From contig OZ007514.1 in NCBI GenBank assembly GCA_963931865.1, forward strand, positions 8,162,646 to 8,226,645: a DNA stretch of 64,000 nucleotides, read 5' to 3'. Every line of letters begins with the position of its first letter. Position 1 is the first letter of the stretch. Positions 30,801 through 40,021 of the stretch are shown one piece after another. The translations under genes and the position numbers were made by a program. This DNA comes from Axinella damicornis (lineage: Eukaryota; Porifera; Demospongiae; Axinellida; Axinellidae). Under the pieces are notes generated by a model. The model worked only from the letters and a program-made list of their open reading frames with translations. It made no database searches and was not told the origin of the DNA.

Positions 30801-33405
30801 TATTTCAAAAATCTGAATCCCAGGGACTCAAAGAAGTTTTGGAAAGCAGTCAAGTTCCTTAATAAGCAACAGTCTACAATCCCTACGCTCCTGCAAGGGG
30901 GTCAAACTGCAACTAGTGATGTTGAAAAAGCTGAACTACTAAATGCTTTTTTCTCTACCTGCTTCAACAGATCTCACCCCCCACTGAATGAACTCCCATT
31001 TGACCCTTCTGCAACTTCTGACAATGACCCCTCCCTTGATGAGATTTATTGTACTGTCCCTGAGGTCGACCAATTGTTGTGTGGTCTGGAGGTATCCAAA
31101 GCTTGTGGTCCAGATAAGATCTCCGCTCAGATGTTGAAACATACGGCACTAAGTATTGCTCCATCTGTTACCAAACTGTTCAATCTTTCCATACGTGTGG
31201 GCAGGATTCCTGACGATTGGAAGGAATCCATGATTGCACCAATTCCAAAGTCAGCTACAAAATCATCAGACCCTGGAAATTTCAGACCAATCTCCCTTAC
31301 CTGCATTCTTTCTAAACTATTGGAGAAACACATACATGGTCTTATGTATGAACACCTAGCCAACCAACAGGAGCTATCGGACTCCCAGTGGGGTTTTCGT
31401 TCTGGTAGATCAACAGTGACTGCTCTATTATCAGTGACTCAGGAATGGCTCTCCACTCTTGAACATGGTCATGAGCTCTGCGCTGTTTTCTTTGACTACC
31501 GCAAAGCGTTTGATAGTGTCCCTCATCGGCCTCTTCTTGAGAAGCTGGAAAGCCTGGGCTTTGATGCTCACATTCTGCACTGGGTTACCGACTATCTAAC
31601 CAACCGCTCACAGAAGGTTGTGGTCAATGGCCAATCCTCACCGTCAGCCCCCGTAATATCTGGTGTGCCTCAAGGTTCTGTCCTTGGACCCTTACTTTTT
31701 CTGATCTACATTAATGATCTTACTAAGATCAATCTCAGGGATGGCGCTAAATTAACACTTTATGCTGACGATGTACTGTTGTTTCGAACCATTAACTCAC
31801 CGGAAGACTTTGTTGCTCTCCAGGAGGACATTGACAAGGTTGAGAGCTGGTCTTGCGCCAACTTTCTTGCACTCAACCGGGACAAATGTAAATATATGGT
31901 AGTCTCACGCAGGAGAACTGCATCTACCCCATCCCAACCTCTCCTTCTTGACAACCACCCACTAGATCAGGTGAAAATGTTCAAGTACCTTGGTGTCCTT
32001 TTGTCGCATGACCTCTCTTGGGGTGAGCATGTTCAATCTGTCTGTAGTAGGGCTAGAAAGATTCTTGGTCTACTCTACAGACGATTTTACATTAACGCAC
32101 CAAGCCATTCCCTTCTTCAACTCTATCTCTCCCTGGTTAGACCACACCTTGACTATGCGTCTGCAATCTGGTCCCCTCACACGAAGAAAGACATAATTAT
32201 GCTAGAAAATGTTCAGAAATTTGCCTGTCGTATAGCCACAAAGTTTTGGGACAGTGGTTACGAGGATCTGCTAGAAATCGTTCACCTTCCTTCACTGGAG
32301 TGTCGGAGACTTGAAACCAGGTTATGTCTCCTCTACAAGATTGTCCACAAATTGTGTTATTTTGATGATGGCATTTTTATTCCCAGTACCTCTCTTACTC
32401 ACCATGCACCTCACAACCTTGTATTGACCCGACCCTTTGCTCATACGAATTCCTATTTTTATTCATTTGTACCATACACTATTTCTTTCTGGAACAACCT
32501 AGATTCTTCACTGGTCTGTGCATCCTCCGCTTCTATCTACACCTTCGTTTATAATTAGGGATCATGTCCTGTATTAGCCTATGCTATGTACATGTATTCC
32601 TTGTCTGTTATGACAGAATTGTTATAGAAAAAAAAACAACAAAAAAAACCTTACGTTGCACTGGTGGTACAGCACCAAGTTGGCATTGCAATAATAGCAG
32701 GTGTTGGTTGGTGGGCACAAGACTAAGCATTCATCTTGCGACGCCGACTTCGCAAACCAAGAAAGAAGGTTTTGGCATCTCGATTCCACAGTTTCAACAA
32801 TGAACTGAACGTCATGTGAACTGGTTTGTGGATGACTGGAAACGATTTTTCCGAGGCGTTGCTTCGTGGTTAAACCTGACGCAGGGATCTCACAGCACAA
32901 GCGGCATACGTTTAGCACACATTATTGCATGATACCCTACAAGTTCAAAGGATCAGGTGTGCCAATATCTGGCATATGGCACTGCTGTGACATCATCACT
33001 TAGCAACACACATCACGAAGCAACATCCAATCAGGCGCATGCAATAAATTAGTTATAGCATGGCAACGCGGGCTGCATGCCAGATATTGGCACTGCTGAT
33101 GTAAAGCCCTCGGGCCTGCGGCCCTCGGGCTTTACGTCACAGCAGTGCCAATATCTGGCATACAGCCCTTGTTGCCATGCTATAACTAATACCTCGACCC
33201 CATATCTACTGAACAACCAAACAGCAATTTCATCCTCACTTAGGGGCAAAGAACTAGAAACAGGTCCCAACGTCTCGTGTTCGCACAAGTGTAACGATCG
33301 GATGCAGTTAAGAGACTCCCTCATCTTCGTAACAAGTACTTCCTCACGACGCATCATTTCGAACGGATCGGGTAACGGTTTGGCTCGTTTGGGCTTTGAT
33401 GCCAT
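25890..33405 (-). CDS. KDZ (Kyakuja-Dileera-Zisupton) transposase-family protein, 10 exons, 687 aa
   Basis: Exons in transcription order: 33405-33193, 32888-32655, 28636-28428, 28240-28167, 28092-27901, 27570-27500, 27432-27195, 26864-26688, 26609-26429, 26364-25890. All have GT-AG borders, every phase matches, and the sum is 2,064 nt (687 codons plus stop) without a break. Exons 2-3 hold a CxC5-like cysteine cluster (CPPTNTCYYCN, later LRCKQCSIVYNYARYG). Exon 4 reads NHAWVSFQGFAESLND. Exon 5 ends HVQCTEACKKR. Exon 6 has WVTDGIWKTVFPHC, probably the first catalytic Asp. The last exon has ESPSQVFLIVLQW, YDNMCSICRLK (second Asp) and NTQAGEQTFTWLARFRH (Glu), then the FYLHRM-type tail. KDZ proteins are RNase-H-fold DDE transposases. 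An antisense LINE sits between exons 2 and 3, and a foldback lies in intron 1. Exons 1-2 are less certain than 3-10. Whether it is an active transposase or domesticated is unknown. Confidence 0.85.
27690..27806 (+). repeat. TG/GGTG microsatellite ending in a 42-nt poly-G tract
   Basis: (TG)n passes into (GGTG)n and then 42 uninterrupted G at 27765-27806, within the KDZ intron between 27571 and 27900. Strong G-quadruplex potential on the strand opposite to the KDZ transcript, which carries poly-C. Confidence 0.95.
28655..29616 (+). pseudogene. LINE ORF1: histone H3 tail-like N-terminus plus PHD finger; stop and frameshift
   Basis: The frame opens at ATG 28655. A second ATG at 28691 begins MARTKQTASKPVAATGGARP followed by KKPSKK. 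ARTKQTA equals residues 1-7 of mature histone H3, and ATGG-x-KKP resembles the H3 region around residues 31-38. A PHD zinc finger follows (about 28810-28980): CPIC, YCEGTC, HRWC, CPSC in C4HC3 order, with WHHRW between. After a coiled-coil-like stretch (SLCEEVRELKGTVETLLKQ) the frame meets TGA at 29270-29272. The same frame continues RVWGTFRACTALSVKKAVER to a TAA at about 29359. A one-base shift restores SVKRKFKTT, RWWFLIHADEEVLSELEKQW and WRLEECTKP, ending at 29616. WGT and RWWF-HADE landmarks are known in CR1 ORF1 proteins. This copy's ORF1 is therefore broken twice unless sequence errors explain it. PHD fingers are known in CR1 ORF1; an H3-tail mimic is not something I can cite. Confidence 0.85.
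29784..32558 (+). CDS. LINE ORF2: AP endonuclease and reverse transcriptase, 924 aa, intact
   Basis: ATG at 29784. Residues 1-220 are an exonuclease-endonuclease-phosphatase fold (YYNARSLLPKFDEL, ICITESWL, HGGGVLMYV, LIGDFNINFLD, SNSDHLGIE). The reverse transcriptase follows: FRPISL, GFRSGRST, FFDYRKAFDSVPH, SGVPQGSVLGPLLFLIYIND, the catalytic YADDVLLF, and KYLGVLLSHDLSW. The C-terminus carries LENVQKFACRIATKFWD and YFYSFVPYTISFWN. Length and motif order fit the CR1 clade. It nicks target DNA and primes reverse transcription from it. The ORF has no internal stop, in contrast to the broken ORF1, so reverse-transcriptase function could persist in cis only if ORF1 is supplied. Two or more decayed relatives lie elsewhere in the window. 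Confidence 0.95.
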   Translation: MDHMPPNNLKIQYYNARSLLPKFDELLISADTQQPDVICITESWLCSDIQDSEISIPGYQTLRHDRNRHGGGVLMYVSHRFVVKQLPSHPSLELLTVTLHYGNCRKCLSLFYRPPSSSVEVLHCLHSYLESINIPQFSSFVLIGDFNINFLDVTHPSFSTLCNILSTFGLTQVVDDHTHVHHGRSHSLIDLVLMSDPLSLISCRVIPPLSNSDHLGIEAQIKLKCSSKSPRSSLRSVWLYAHADWDKAREMIEEFDWNGIMTDDINDSWARWHSSFMGIMLECVPRKVLPSRRNLPWLNKNIKSAMRKRNTLFKKTGYSAKFRSARNRVIGLIRRAKTDYFKNLNPRDSKKFWKAVKFLNKQQSTIPTLLQGGQTATSDVEKAELLNAFFSTCFNRSHPPLNELPFDPSATSDNDPSLDEIYCTVPEVDQLLCGLEVSKACGPDKISAQMLKHTALSIAPSVTKLFNLSIRVGRIPDDWKESMIAPIPKSATKSSDPGNFRPISLTCILSKLLEKHIHGLMYEHLANQQELSDSQWGFRSGRSTVTALLSVTQEWLSTLEHGHELCAVFFDYRKAFDSVPHRPLLEKLESLGFDAHILHWVTDYLTNRSQKVVVNGQSSPSAPVISGVPQGSVLGPLLFLIYINDLTKINLRDGAKLTLYADDVLLFRTINSPEDFVALQEDIDKVESWSCANFLALNRDKCKYMVVSRRRTASTPSQPLLLDNHPLDQVKMFKYLGVLLSHDLSWGEHVQSVCSRARKILGLLYRRFYINAPSHSLLQLYLSLVRPHLDYASAIWSPHTKKDIIMLENVQKFACRIATKFWDSGYEDLLEIVHLPSLECRRLETRLCLLYKIVHKLCYFDDGIFIPSTSLTHHAPHNLVLTRPFAHTNSYFYSFVPYTISFWNNLDSSLVCASSASIYTFVYN
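33051..33187. mobile_element. 137-bp foldback element in KDZ intron 1
   Basis: AGTTATAGCATGGCAACG... is mirrored by ...GTTGCCATGCTATAACT, with CAGATATTGGCACTGCTG and TAAAGCCCTCGGGC in each arm and a 5-nt loop at about 33117-33121. A partial second copy of the arm (GTGCCAATATCTGGCATA) lies at 32958-32975. It sits just inside the first KDZ donor (33192). Confidence 0.9.
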
Positions 33406-33736
33406 GATCACAAGTACACAACCAACGATCGCAGTATAACAATTCCCATGTACCGCTAAATAAATTGGACGTGGATATTGGTCCGTCAGGAAGTACATAA
33501 TTTAGGTATAGGTACCGGAAACGCGCGCGCATCTAACAACCGCGGTGGCCCTAACCCATTGCCCTACTTCCTGCCGGACCAATATCCACTTCGAAATAGG
33601 ACATTGTAGTTTGACATGCCGTCCGCGCATTCAGAAAGTAAACAAATATTATAGTCTACGTAGCAGATCTACAGCGACACGCGGTGACCAACTTGTTCGT
33701 TACTTGTTCTCTAGCTAGTTCGTTCTAGTAGCCATT
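33406..33736. promoter_or_regulatory. Shared divergent promoter region with inverted repeat
   Basis: 331 bp separates the ATG of the KDZ gene (33405, minus) from the ATG of the ATPase gene (33737, plus). It is CpG-rich (ACGCGCGCGCATC, CCGCGGTGG) and carries a symmetrical pair GTGGATATTGGTCC / GGACCAATATCCAC around a GGAAGTA...TACTTCC pair at 33471-33592. The symmetry suggests one operator or enhancer serving both directions, or a small foldback insertion. Confidence 0.5.
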
Positions 33737-36700
33737 ATGAAGGAGATAGTAACTCACCAGCATCAATTGGGGTACTGGGAGCGGCGGCGAGGGCGAAACG
33801 GCTGGGAAGAAAATTTCGTGGACCTGGCGAACTTCTCTTTTACCTTTCACCAGCATGTAATACTCCCGCAATCAGATGCTAACCCACTACCGAAGTACAT
33901 TCAAGATGATTATGCCAGCGGATTCACGGTTACAGTCACACAGCAGGCAGGGGACGACGTGTTTGAAGGGTGAGTCGCTAGTTGTTTGCGTGAACGGGAT
34001 GGGATGCAACTATATACAGTAACCGTGTTGTGGATTTACTGCGACTCGTGCATGACTCTATACCGTCCTTCGACGTTTTGTGCATACTCCTTGTGTGTAG
34101 CTACCTTGTAATCCTTTTTTTGTCAATCTCTGTCGATAAGTATGAGAGTCAGCACAAGTACAACTGCATGCATTATGAGGCTGTATTTACACCATGCACA
34201 TTTTCCTTGTTGTATCTCTACAGTGGCAATCGTTTAGTAAACTCCATGTCAAAACTACTAAACCTTGTGCATCGGATTCGTGATCACTACAGAGCTTTAC
34301 AATATAGTACGGTGAAACCTCATTAGAAGACACATTGTGGACAGTATAAAGTCAGACGTTGTGCTCATGTCCTTTGTAGAGAGGTTATCATCTAGGAGGT
34401 TCAATAACTGGACCTTGAAAAGCAACCTTTGTATCTATTATATTGTCCCTATCGCGGAGGGGTTAACTATATATCATTTACATTAACCTTCAATGTATGA
34501 GGTGCCAGAATGATCCAAAATATTGCATGCGTATAGTATAAACTAAAGTACAATATTATGTCTATGAGTTGGCATCTGGTGTATGGGAATGCACATGTGC
34601 AGTGTTGTATTATTGCGTGACTTCATTGCACTGTGCGTGTGTATGTTTGCTTGCTTGCTTGCTTGTTTGCTTGGATCTTGCAATTACCGTAAATTTTAAA
34701 TCAGCGAATTTCACTTGCACGTGCACAATAATATTCCAATTCAATGAACTCTAGCTATGCACCTCCTCGATGCAAGGAATCGTGAACCGTCTAGCACTCT
34801 AGCTACCTGTTCGACGGACGATGGCGCCAACAAAGACGGAGAGACCACTCGTGGACATTGGCTAGAGCACCACGAACATTCTGCCTCCTCGGTGGCGACA
34901 CTCGGTGACTGCTCGTTGGCCTACCGCCATGGCTGGTGATGTTGCTGCTAGACTGGTTCAGCTATGAACGCTAACCTGACTCACAGTTGCTGTGATGTGT
35001 ACGAGTGTATGTTTAGTGCCATAATTTCTGTGGCCTATTATATGCTCATTGCCCAGTCACATTCTGATGACAGTCACTGTCATCAATGTGACTGGGCAAT
35101 GAGCATGTGAATGCAACTGTTCCTTGCATGTCCCGGTGCATACACTTCGCTCAGGCTCGCCCTCCAATGTCCTGCATTGCACTAGTATGCAGTGTACATA
35201 TATAGCTCAGCATGGTTGGAATCTGGAATTTACACTTAGCTAAACTCATGGAAACGTTTGCTTGCAGCATGCAGCTGGTGAGAGCGCATGACATGTACCA
35301 CAGTAATACAAGCAACTGAGAGCCAACTTGCAGCTAATTGGCAGGTTCAAAGCCATGCCTATACCAAAATGCCATGCATGCATGCGTGTCCCATTGTCCT
35401 CTTGCTCTGGCTACCATATACAGTCGCAATTTACTTTGCTGCCCCACTGATAGATAAATTCTTGTATACTTGGCATGTTAGCTAGTTGCTGTTTGAAGAA
35501 AAATTTTGTCGTGGCAAATTGGTTTACATGTACAGAGAGCTTTGCAGGTTGGGTGCCAGTTGGTTGCCTTGCCAACTGGTAAATAGGTAGCTAGCACCTC
35601 TCAAGGATGTGAATTAGCACACATGTGTTGCACTGATTGAATCACCTCCTTGAGAACCTCACCAGCCTCCCACGGTCATCACATTTTGTCACCACACATC
35701 TGCATGGGTGGTACAGCCAATTAGTGAACCTTAACTCATTAAGGTGGGTTTGTACTGCCCTGCAGGATGTGCTACCTGCCCTGGAAACCTATTCAGAGGG
35801 GTGGGGATGCACTGGTGAAGTACTTGGTTTCAGTCATCCCTGCTCCCAGCTGCAGGCTCTCCCAGTCACAAACAAAAATGTTTTTGATGAAATGTTTCCG
35901 GGAGTATGCTAGGTAAGATACACTTGTGATATAATTATGTTTGCTTTGGGTTTGAAAAGTGCATGCTTCTGTGCATGACTGAATCAATTCTTTAACTTGC
36001 ATACAGCAACGGCGGTGGTACGCTTACAGCAGTGACATGCTTGGGGTGTCAACCTGACTCAGACGTTTATGTACTGGGTCCGAGGATGCAGTTGAAATCC
36101 TCTGGAGAGTAAATCTCCTGGACACAAAAGGAGTTCATCTGGGTACCGGATATCCTGAAAAAGCTGGGAGTACCCATACTTGACCTTTCTGACATACCTA
36201 GTCCCCAAACCCTCGACCCCTATGACAGCTTGGACAGAGTACTGTATGCACTTGAACAGTGCACTGGACCTGGAAATATCTACAGTGGCATTGTTGTCCT
36301 TGGTATGTATACTCCCATATTTATAGTGTGTCAAGTGATATACATGCAGCAATTAGTTTTTGCTGCATTGTGTTATTATTCACTCACTTTCATTCATCCA
36401 AATATACAGCATGTGCAGTCCTTGCAACATTTTATGAGCAGCTACTTCGTCGCTTTGACTCGCTCCCCCTGCCGCTTGCGTATGGACCTCCTAATAGGGG
36501 CAAAACGAAGGCTGCAAAGTTGGCAGTGGCGATATGTGGAAATCCACGAGGAGTGTACACTGACATCAGCCAAGCCCTTACACGACAACTAGCTACTTGC
36601 AAGTACATGCCCTTTTGTGTACGATGACCCTAGTGACACCAGCAGAGTACGAGAAATTCTCATTGGAGCATTTGGAGGTGCAGAGATGGGGAACACCCGA

Positions 36701-36780
36701 ACCCTCACTAACGCCAAAACATTACCCATCATCACAGCAAACGAGTTCATAGTGGAGTCACTTTACGATGATGAAGAGAG
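33737..36780 (+). pseudogene. P-loop ATPase gene, DUF927-like, broken
   Basis: Exon 1 (33737-33969) reads MKEIVTHQHQLGYWERRRGR and ends VTQQAGDDVFEG before GTGAGT. A phase-matched exon begins at 34223 (NRLVNSMSKLLNLVHRIRDH). After a gap, exons 35766-35910, 36007-36302 and 36410-36780 join in phase. The fourth contains CLGCQPDSDVYVLGPRMQL, an in-frame TAA at 36110-36112, then EFIWVPDILKKLGVP. The fifth has Walker A GPPNRGKTKAA, GVYTDISQALTRQLA, then a one-base excess in TTTT at 36613-36616. In the next frame come Walker B-like PFVYDDPSD, REILIGAFGGAEMGNTRTL and a sensor-like LPIITANEF. The order resembles DUF927 or helicase-type P-loop NTPases of mobile elements; the family name is tentative. 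Stop plus frameshift mean a pseudogene or two assembly errors. No exons were found after 36780. Confidence 0.6.
35043..35105. mobile_element. 63-bp hairpin
   Basis: TGCTCATTGCCCAGTCACAT is mirrored by ATGTGACTGGGCAATGAGCA around a small imperfect centre (GATGACAGTCACTGTCATC). Small foldback element inside the broken ATPase gene region. Confidence 0.85.
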
Positions 36781-36785
36781 GTATT

Positions 36786-36879
36786 GCTAAACCTATAACA
36801 TAATTAGATGTGATAACATATTGCTAAACCTATAACATAATTAGATGTGATAACATATCCAGCCACAGTAATTTACTTC
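36786..36879 (+). repeat. 47-bp direct duplication
   Basis: GCTAAACCTATAACATAATT and the following bases are repeated once with a 47-bp period, immediately after the last recognised ATPase exon. Confidence 0.9.
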
Positions 36880-36964
36880 TACTTCCTATTGGCTTCCAAC
36901 ATCTGCCTGTTAGTTTGATGAAAAGTTATGTGATTTCTTTTGATATGCCTCTCAAGCCTGCAGG

Positions 36965-37180
36965 GGTTTTTACAAGATGGGTCTGTAGTTTGACGGGCTA
37001 GACATGCTTTTTGGTATAGGTACCACGCTTGCACATTTTCAACTTTGGGGGAATTTTCCTGTCCTGATAGATGAGTTAGTCAAACTGCATGGGTAGCATG
37101 ATTGACACAGTACTGTTTAACATCCTTGTAGAGATGCCATCAGTGCCTGTTGCCTTGCTGCAGTCAAGGGCTGCGCATGC
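36965..37180 (-). pseudogene. CR1-type reverse-transcriptase fragment
   Basis: Minus strand reads ALDCSKATGTDGISTRMLN, matching the SKACGPDKISAQMLK block of the intact ORF2. It then shows, with frameshifts, a GKIP-KLK piece and a degraded NYRPISL-like remnant (CAAACTACAGACCCATCTT). About 200 bp of a decayed element. Confidence 0.7.
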
Positions 37181-37184
37181 ATTG

Positions 37185-38125
37185 AGCATGACACACGTGA
37201 CACGGTATAGACACAAGACAGTGAGGGAATTGCTTGAGAGGCATGACCATTGCTTGAGAGGCATGAACATTTAAAGTCTCATGTGAGTTTAGTGCCAAAT
37301 GGTGTCCATTTCCAGCTATGTACAATTGTTAGCAATAGTGAGTGCTTTTGATCATGAATTGAATTGTCTGGTAAAATGTAGTGTGATCTAGGTGATGAAG
37401 TTGCATTCAGAAGAGAAATACCCAGCTGAACACCATCGCGGCGTGTTTTGACTTCAGGCTGAAAGTAATGTCCTTCCACTAAGACTAAGACTCAGGATCA
37501 GGATGTAGAACTGTGCAAATCGCTTTGTGAACTATAATTATTGTAAAGCATAATAAGTGCCCTTCCTACAGCAATGGTTGAATTGGAATATCACATATGC
37601 TACAGCTTCCTTGCTGTACATGTATTCATGCCTGTCTTAGGATAATTCAGTTCCTGGTTCACATTCTTTCAGCTTGCTGACGGGTCATTGGTTATATGCA
37701 TGTGTTTATCATGGATGACATCATTGTAGCATCATTTATAATATATCCCATTGTTTAGAATCTGATATGTAGCAGGAAAATACCTGATTTGTACAGGAAG
37801 GAATACTTAGACATTCTTTGATCTCTTCCTTTTTAGTATTGATGAATAATTAGTTATGTATGATCACATAACTATATCAGCTCTGTTAGCAGTATGTAGT
37901 CAACATATTCATCATCACCTACTGGTGGCAAGTAGAGGTTGGCATTGTGTCAATGAAATGGGGATCTTCACCATACACAAGATTGAAGATTACATCTCCC
38001 TGTGATAGAGCCATAATTATGTTGTCCTGGCACTGCAATTATTTCAGAGTTGACATGTGCCCTCAAACTCTTACAGCAGAGACCTGTTGTACTAACCAAT
38101 CAATGAGGCAGTGAATCAGCATCTG
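37185..38125. other. No recognised gene
   Basis: AT-rich sequence with frequent stops in all frames. A short direct repeat (GCTTGAGAGGCATGA, twice) is at 37229-37266. Nothing supports a gene here. Confidence 0.5.
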
Positions 38126-38129
38126 AAAT

Positions 38130-38580
38130 TCATCTCCATGAACGGTTTTGAGTGTGTATCTTGTTTAGCAAAGTGTTAACTCTGGCTGCAATATCATATT
38201 GAACCAAACGCTTTCCTTTCAGTTGTCTGTAGGTGACAGTGAACAGCAGGACAAGTTGTGGAAAACCACAGTTACAAAGTGGCAGTGCTTCACTTTCAAA
38301 TGAAGGCAGGAGATAGACAAAGGACACAAACAGTAGTACTAATACCCCCAATAGAACTAGCAACAAACACATTCATGTAGTGTTTCTTGTAGGGCTGTAC
38401 AATTATTATGAGTATGGATAAACTCAGTGCACACTCAAACCTGATTTTGATATACCTAAGTACAATTGCAAAACGAAAGAGCATTCCAGATGTGGATCGA
38501 AAATCTCGCCCTTCAGTAACTCCATTTTTGTAAAATCCATTAAATGCTTCAACAAACGTGTGCAGTGCAGGCATAGTCGA
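38130..38580 (-). pseudogene. Membrane-protein C-terminal fragment
   Basis: Minus strand: ALHTFVEAFNGFYKNGVTEG then RDFRSTSGMLFRFAIVLR, then a hydrophobic CALSLSILIIIVQPYKKHYM and NVFVASS, a shift, and CGFPQLVLLFTVTYRQLKG. A sequence of the type FVEAFQG-YK-G, R-F-AGLYF-RI, then a membrane helix followed by QPYKK-YNV, occurs in large transmembrane proteins of sponges and cnidarians. This is recalled, not searched. The frame changes once, so this is a fragment, or two exons (a possible donor AG|GTATAT is at 38455). The 38590-38801 MITE lies just upstream. Confidence 0.45.
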
Positions 38581-38589
38581 ATTTATGGA

Positions 38590-38801
38590 ACCAGGAGCGC
38601 ATAATGAGGTAGCGAGCAGAAGGAAGGGAGGAGCGTGAAACGACCATCCAAAAGATTAAAAATTGAAAACTTTCCCATGGTAGTCCCATTACTATTTTTA
38701 GCATGCATGCCGCGCGCGTGCTGTGCTTGTTTACATGCATTGGTGTCAAACACATGTAGCGACTTCAAGGTTTGTACGCTACCTCATTATGCGCTCCTGG
38801 T
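38590..38801. mobile_element. 212-bp MITE with ACCAGGAGCGCATAATGAGG ends
   Basis: ACCAGGAGCGCATAATGAGG plus TAGCG at the left is exactly inverted at the right (CGCTACCTCATTATGCGCTCCTGGT). The interior has no ORF. Shares its terminus with 12728-12769. Confidence 0.9.
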
Positions 38802-38934
38802 AGAATCTCAGAATTGCAATGGGGAAGTTCCTACAATTTATATAGCTACTTTGATAGCTTATACATGTAGCTAGCTATCTGTACGTAGTGTGGCCAAGGA
38901 CCCATTTCACTCTATACCTTCATATTTCATTCTG

Positions 38935-39105
38935 TCCCCCATCGTCCACCACTGAACAAGTTAGCTGATCATCTCGTGAGGTGGATTAGTGACTAGCTAG
39001 CTAGCTAGCTACCTAACTGACAGACTGAAAACAATTTGTGGTCACTAATGGAGCATCAGTCCGTCTCTTCAGTTATAACCTCTGGTGTACCGCAGGGATC
39101 TAATT
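38935..39105 (+). pseudogene. CR1-type reverse-transcriptase fragment
   Basis: Fragments in two frames: PHRPPLNKLADHLVRWISD, LASYLTDRLKTI and, after a shift, SSVITSGVPQGS. These follow the order VPHRPLLEKL...WVTDYLTNR...SGVPQGS of the intact ORF2. A CTAGCTAGCTAGCTAG stretch has expanded inside it. Confidence 0.75.
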
Positions 39106-39566
39106 TAGCTAGCTATATTATAGAGCAATCTCATTGGTAGCTACATTTTGTACAATTATATAAAAATGGGATTCACAGAAGCGTCACGACGTTTAGTAGC
39201 TAATCATTATAGCTACTTTGTATCTCATTGCAGCTCTTTGAAAGGCAAGCGATCAAACTATAAGGCAACATATTTCCCCAGGAAAGGTACTGTCTGCCGC
39301 CATTATCCTTGGCATTGTCGTCCTGCAGCCCTCAATCAGACAAACATTAGCTACAATAAGGAGATGCTTCTTCTCCATGGAAACTGTAATTCTTTCATGG
39401 TTGAAAGCTGACAAAAGAGAACATTTCACCCATGATAAAGAGCATGACGTTACTGTTTTTGTGTACAACTTTTATGTCTTGGCCCAGTTTTGCAAACTCT
39501 CACCCCCCACGCAGAGCTTTATGGTCTGCATGCTCCATACTAGCTAGTAGGCATGTACTTTGTGCA

Positions 39567-39790
39567 AGTATATAGGTTATTGCATTCAAGTAGCTAGGTG
39601 TCTCAGCACCTTAATTGTGCATTTGTTATTGCATTCAAGCAGGTGTCTTAGTTCTATATAGGGATGCTACCTATAATCACCAAGGGCAATTGAAGCCCGA
39701 GGTGATTATACGTAGCTAGGTGCATCCCAAACGGATAAGAGACCTGCTTGAGTGCAATAACTGGCTTAGACTGTGGGTTATATATTTCAA
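39567..39790. mobile_element. Foldback element, CACTCAAGCAGGTC family, copy 3
   Basis: GGTTATTGCATTCAAG at the left pairs with CTTGAGTGCAATAACTGG at the right, with a second internal copy of the left end (TTATTGCATTCAAGCAGG) at 39626. GGATGCTACCTATAATCACC pairs with GGTGATTATACGTAG. Same family as 9372 and 19210. Confidence 0.75.
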
Positions 39791-40021
39791 TATCGGAAAT
39801 ACTAATTTAAATGAGGTAGGTATCTCTCAAAAGAATAATTATAGTTAAACATGTATGCTGTACTCAACAGGTATGAGTATAGATTATAAAACTTTTTTCT
39901 TCATACTATAGCTACATAGTTTCTCTACCGTAGCTAAAGGCTAAAGGCTAAAGGCTAAGATACTACCAACAACTCAACACAATAATGAACTGTATCTGCT
40001 ACGTAGCAGCCTAGCTGATAT

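Larger units (their letters stand above)
28639..32652 (+). mobile_element. CR1-type non-LTR retrotransposon, near full length
   Basis: Two-ORF LINE: ORF1 with a PHD finger (28655 onwards), ORF2 endonuclease-reverse transcriptase (29784-32558), short 3' UTR and an A-rich tail at 32628-32650 (AAAAAAAAACAACAAAAAAAA). It lies antisense within the KDZ gene. Its borders nearly coincide with the splice sites of that intron (donor next to the tail at 32654, acceptor at 28637-28638). No clear target duplication was found; AAGG or ACGTTG on the two sides are weak candidates. Exact 5' end uncertain. Confidence 0.9.

Noticed and set aside
33049..33498. 149-codon minus ORF as a single exon
   Set aside because: Its ends run through the foldback element and promoter; only 33193-33405 fits as a first KDZ exon with a donor and correct phase.
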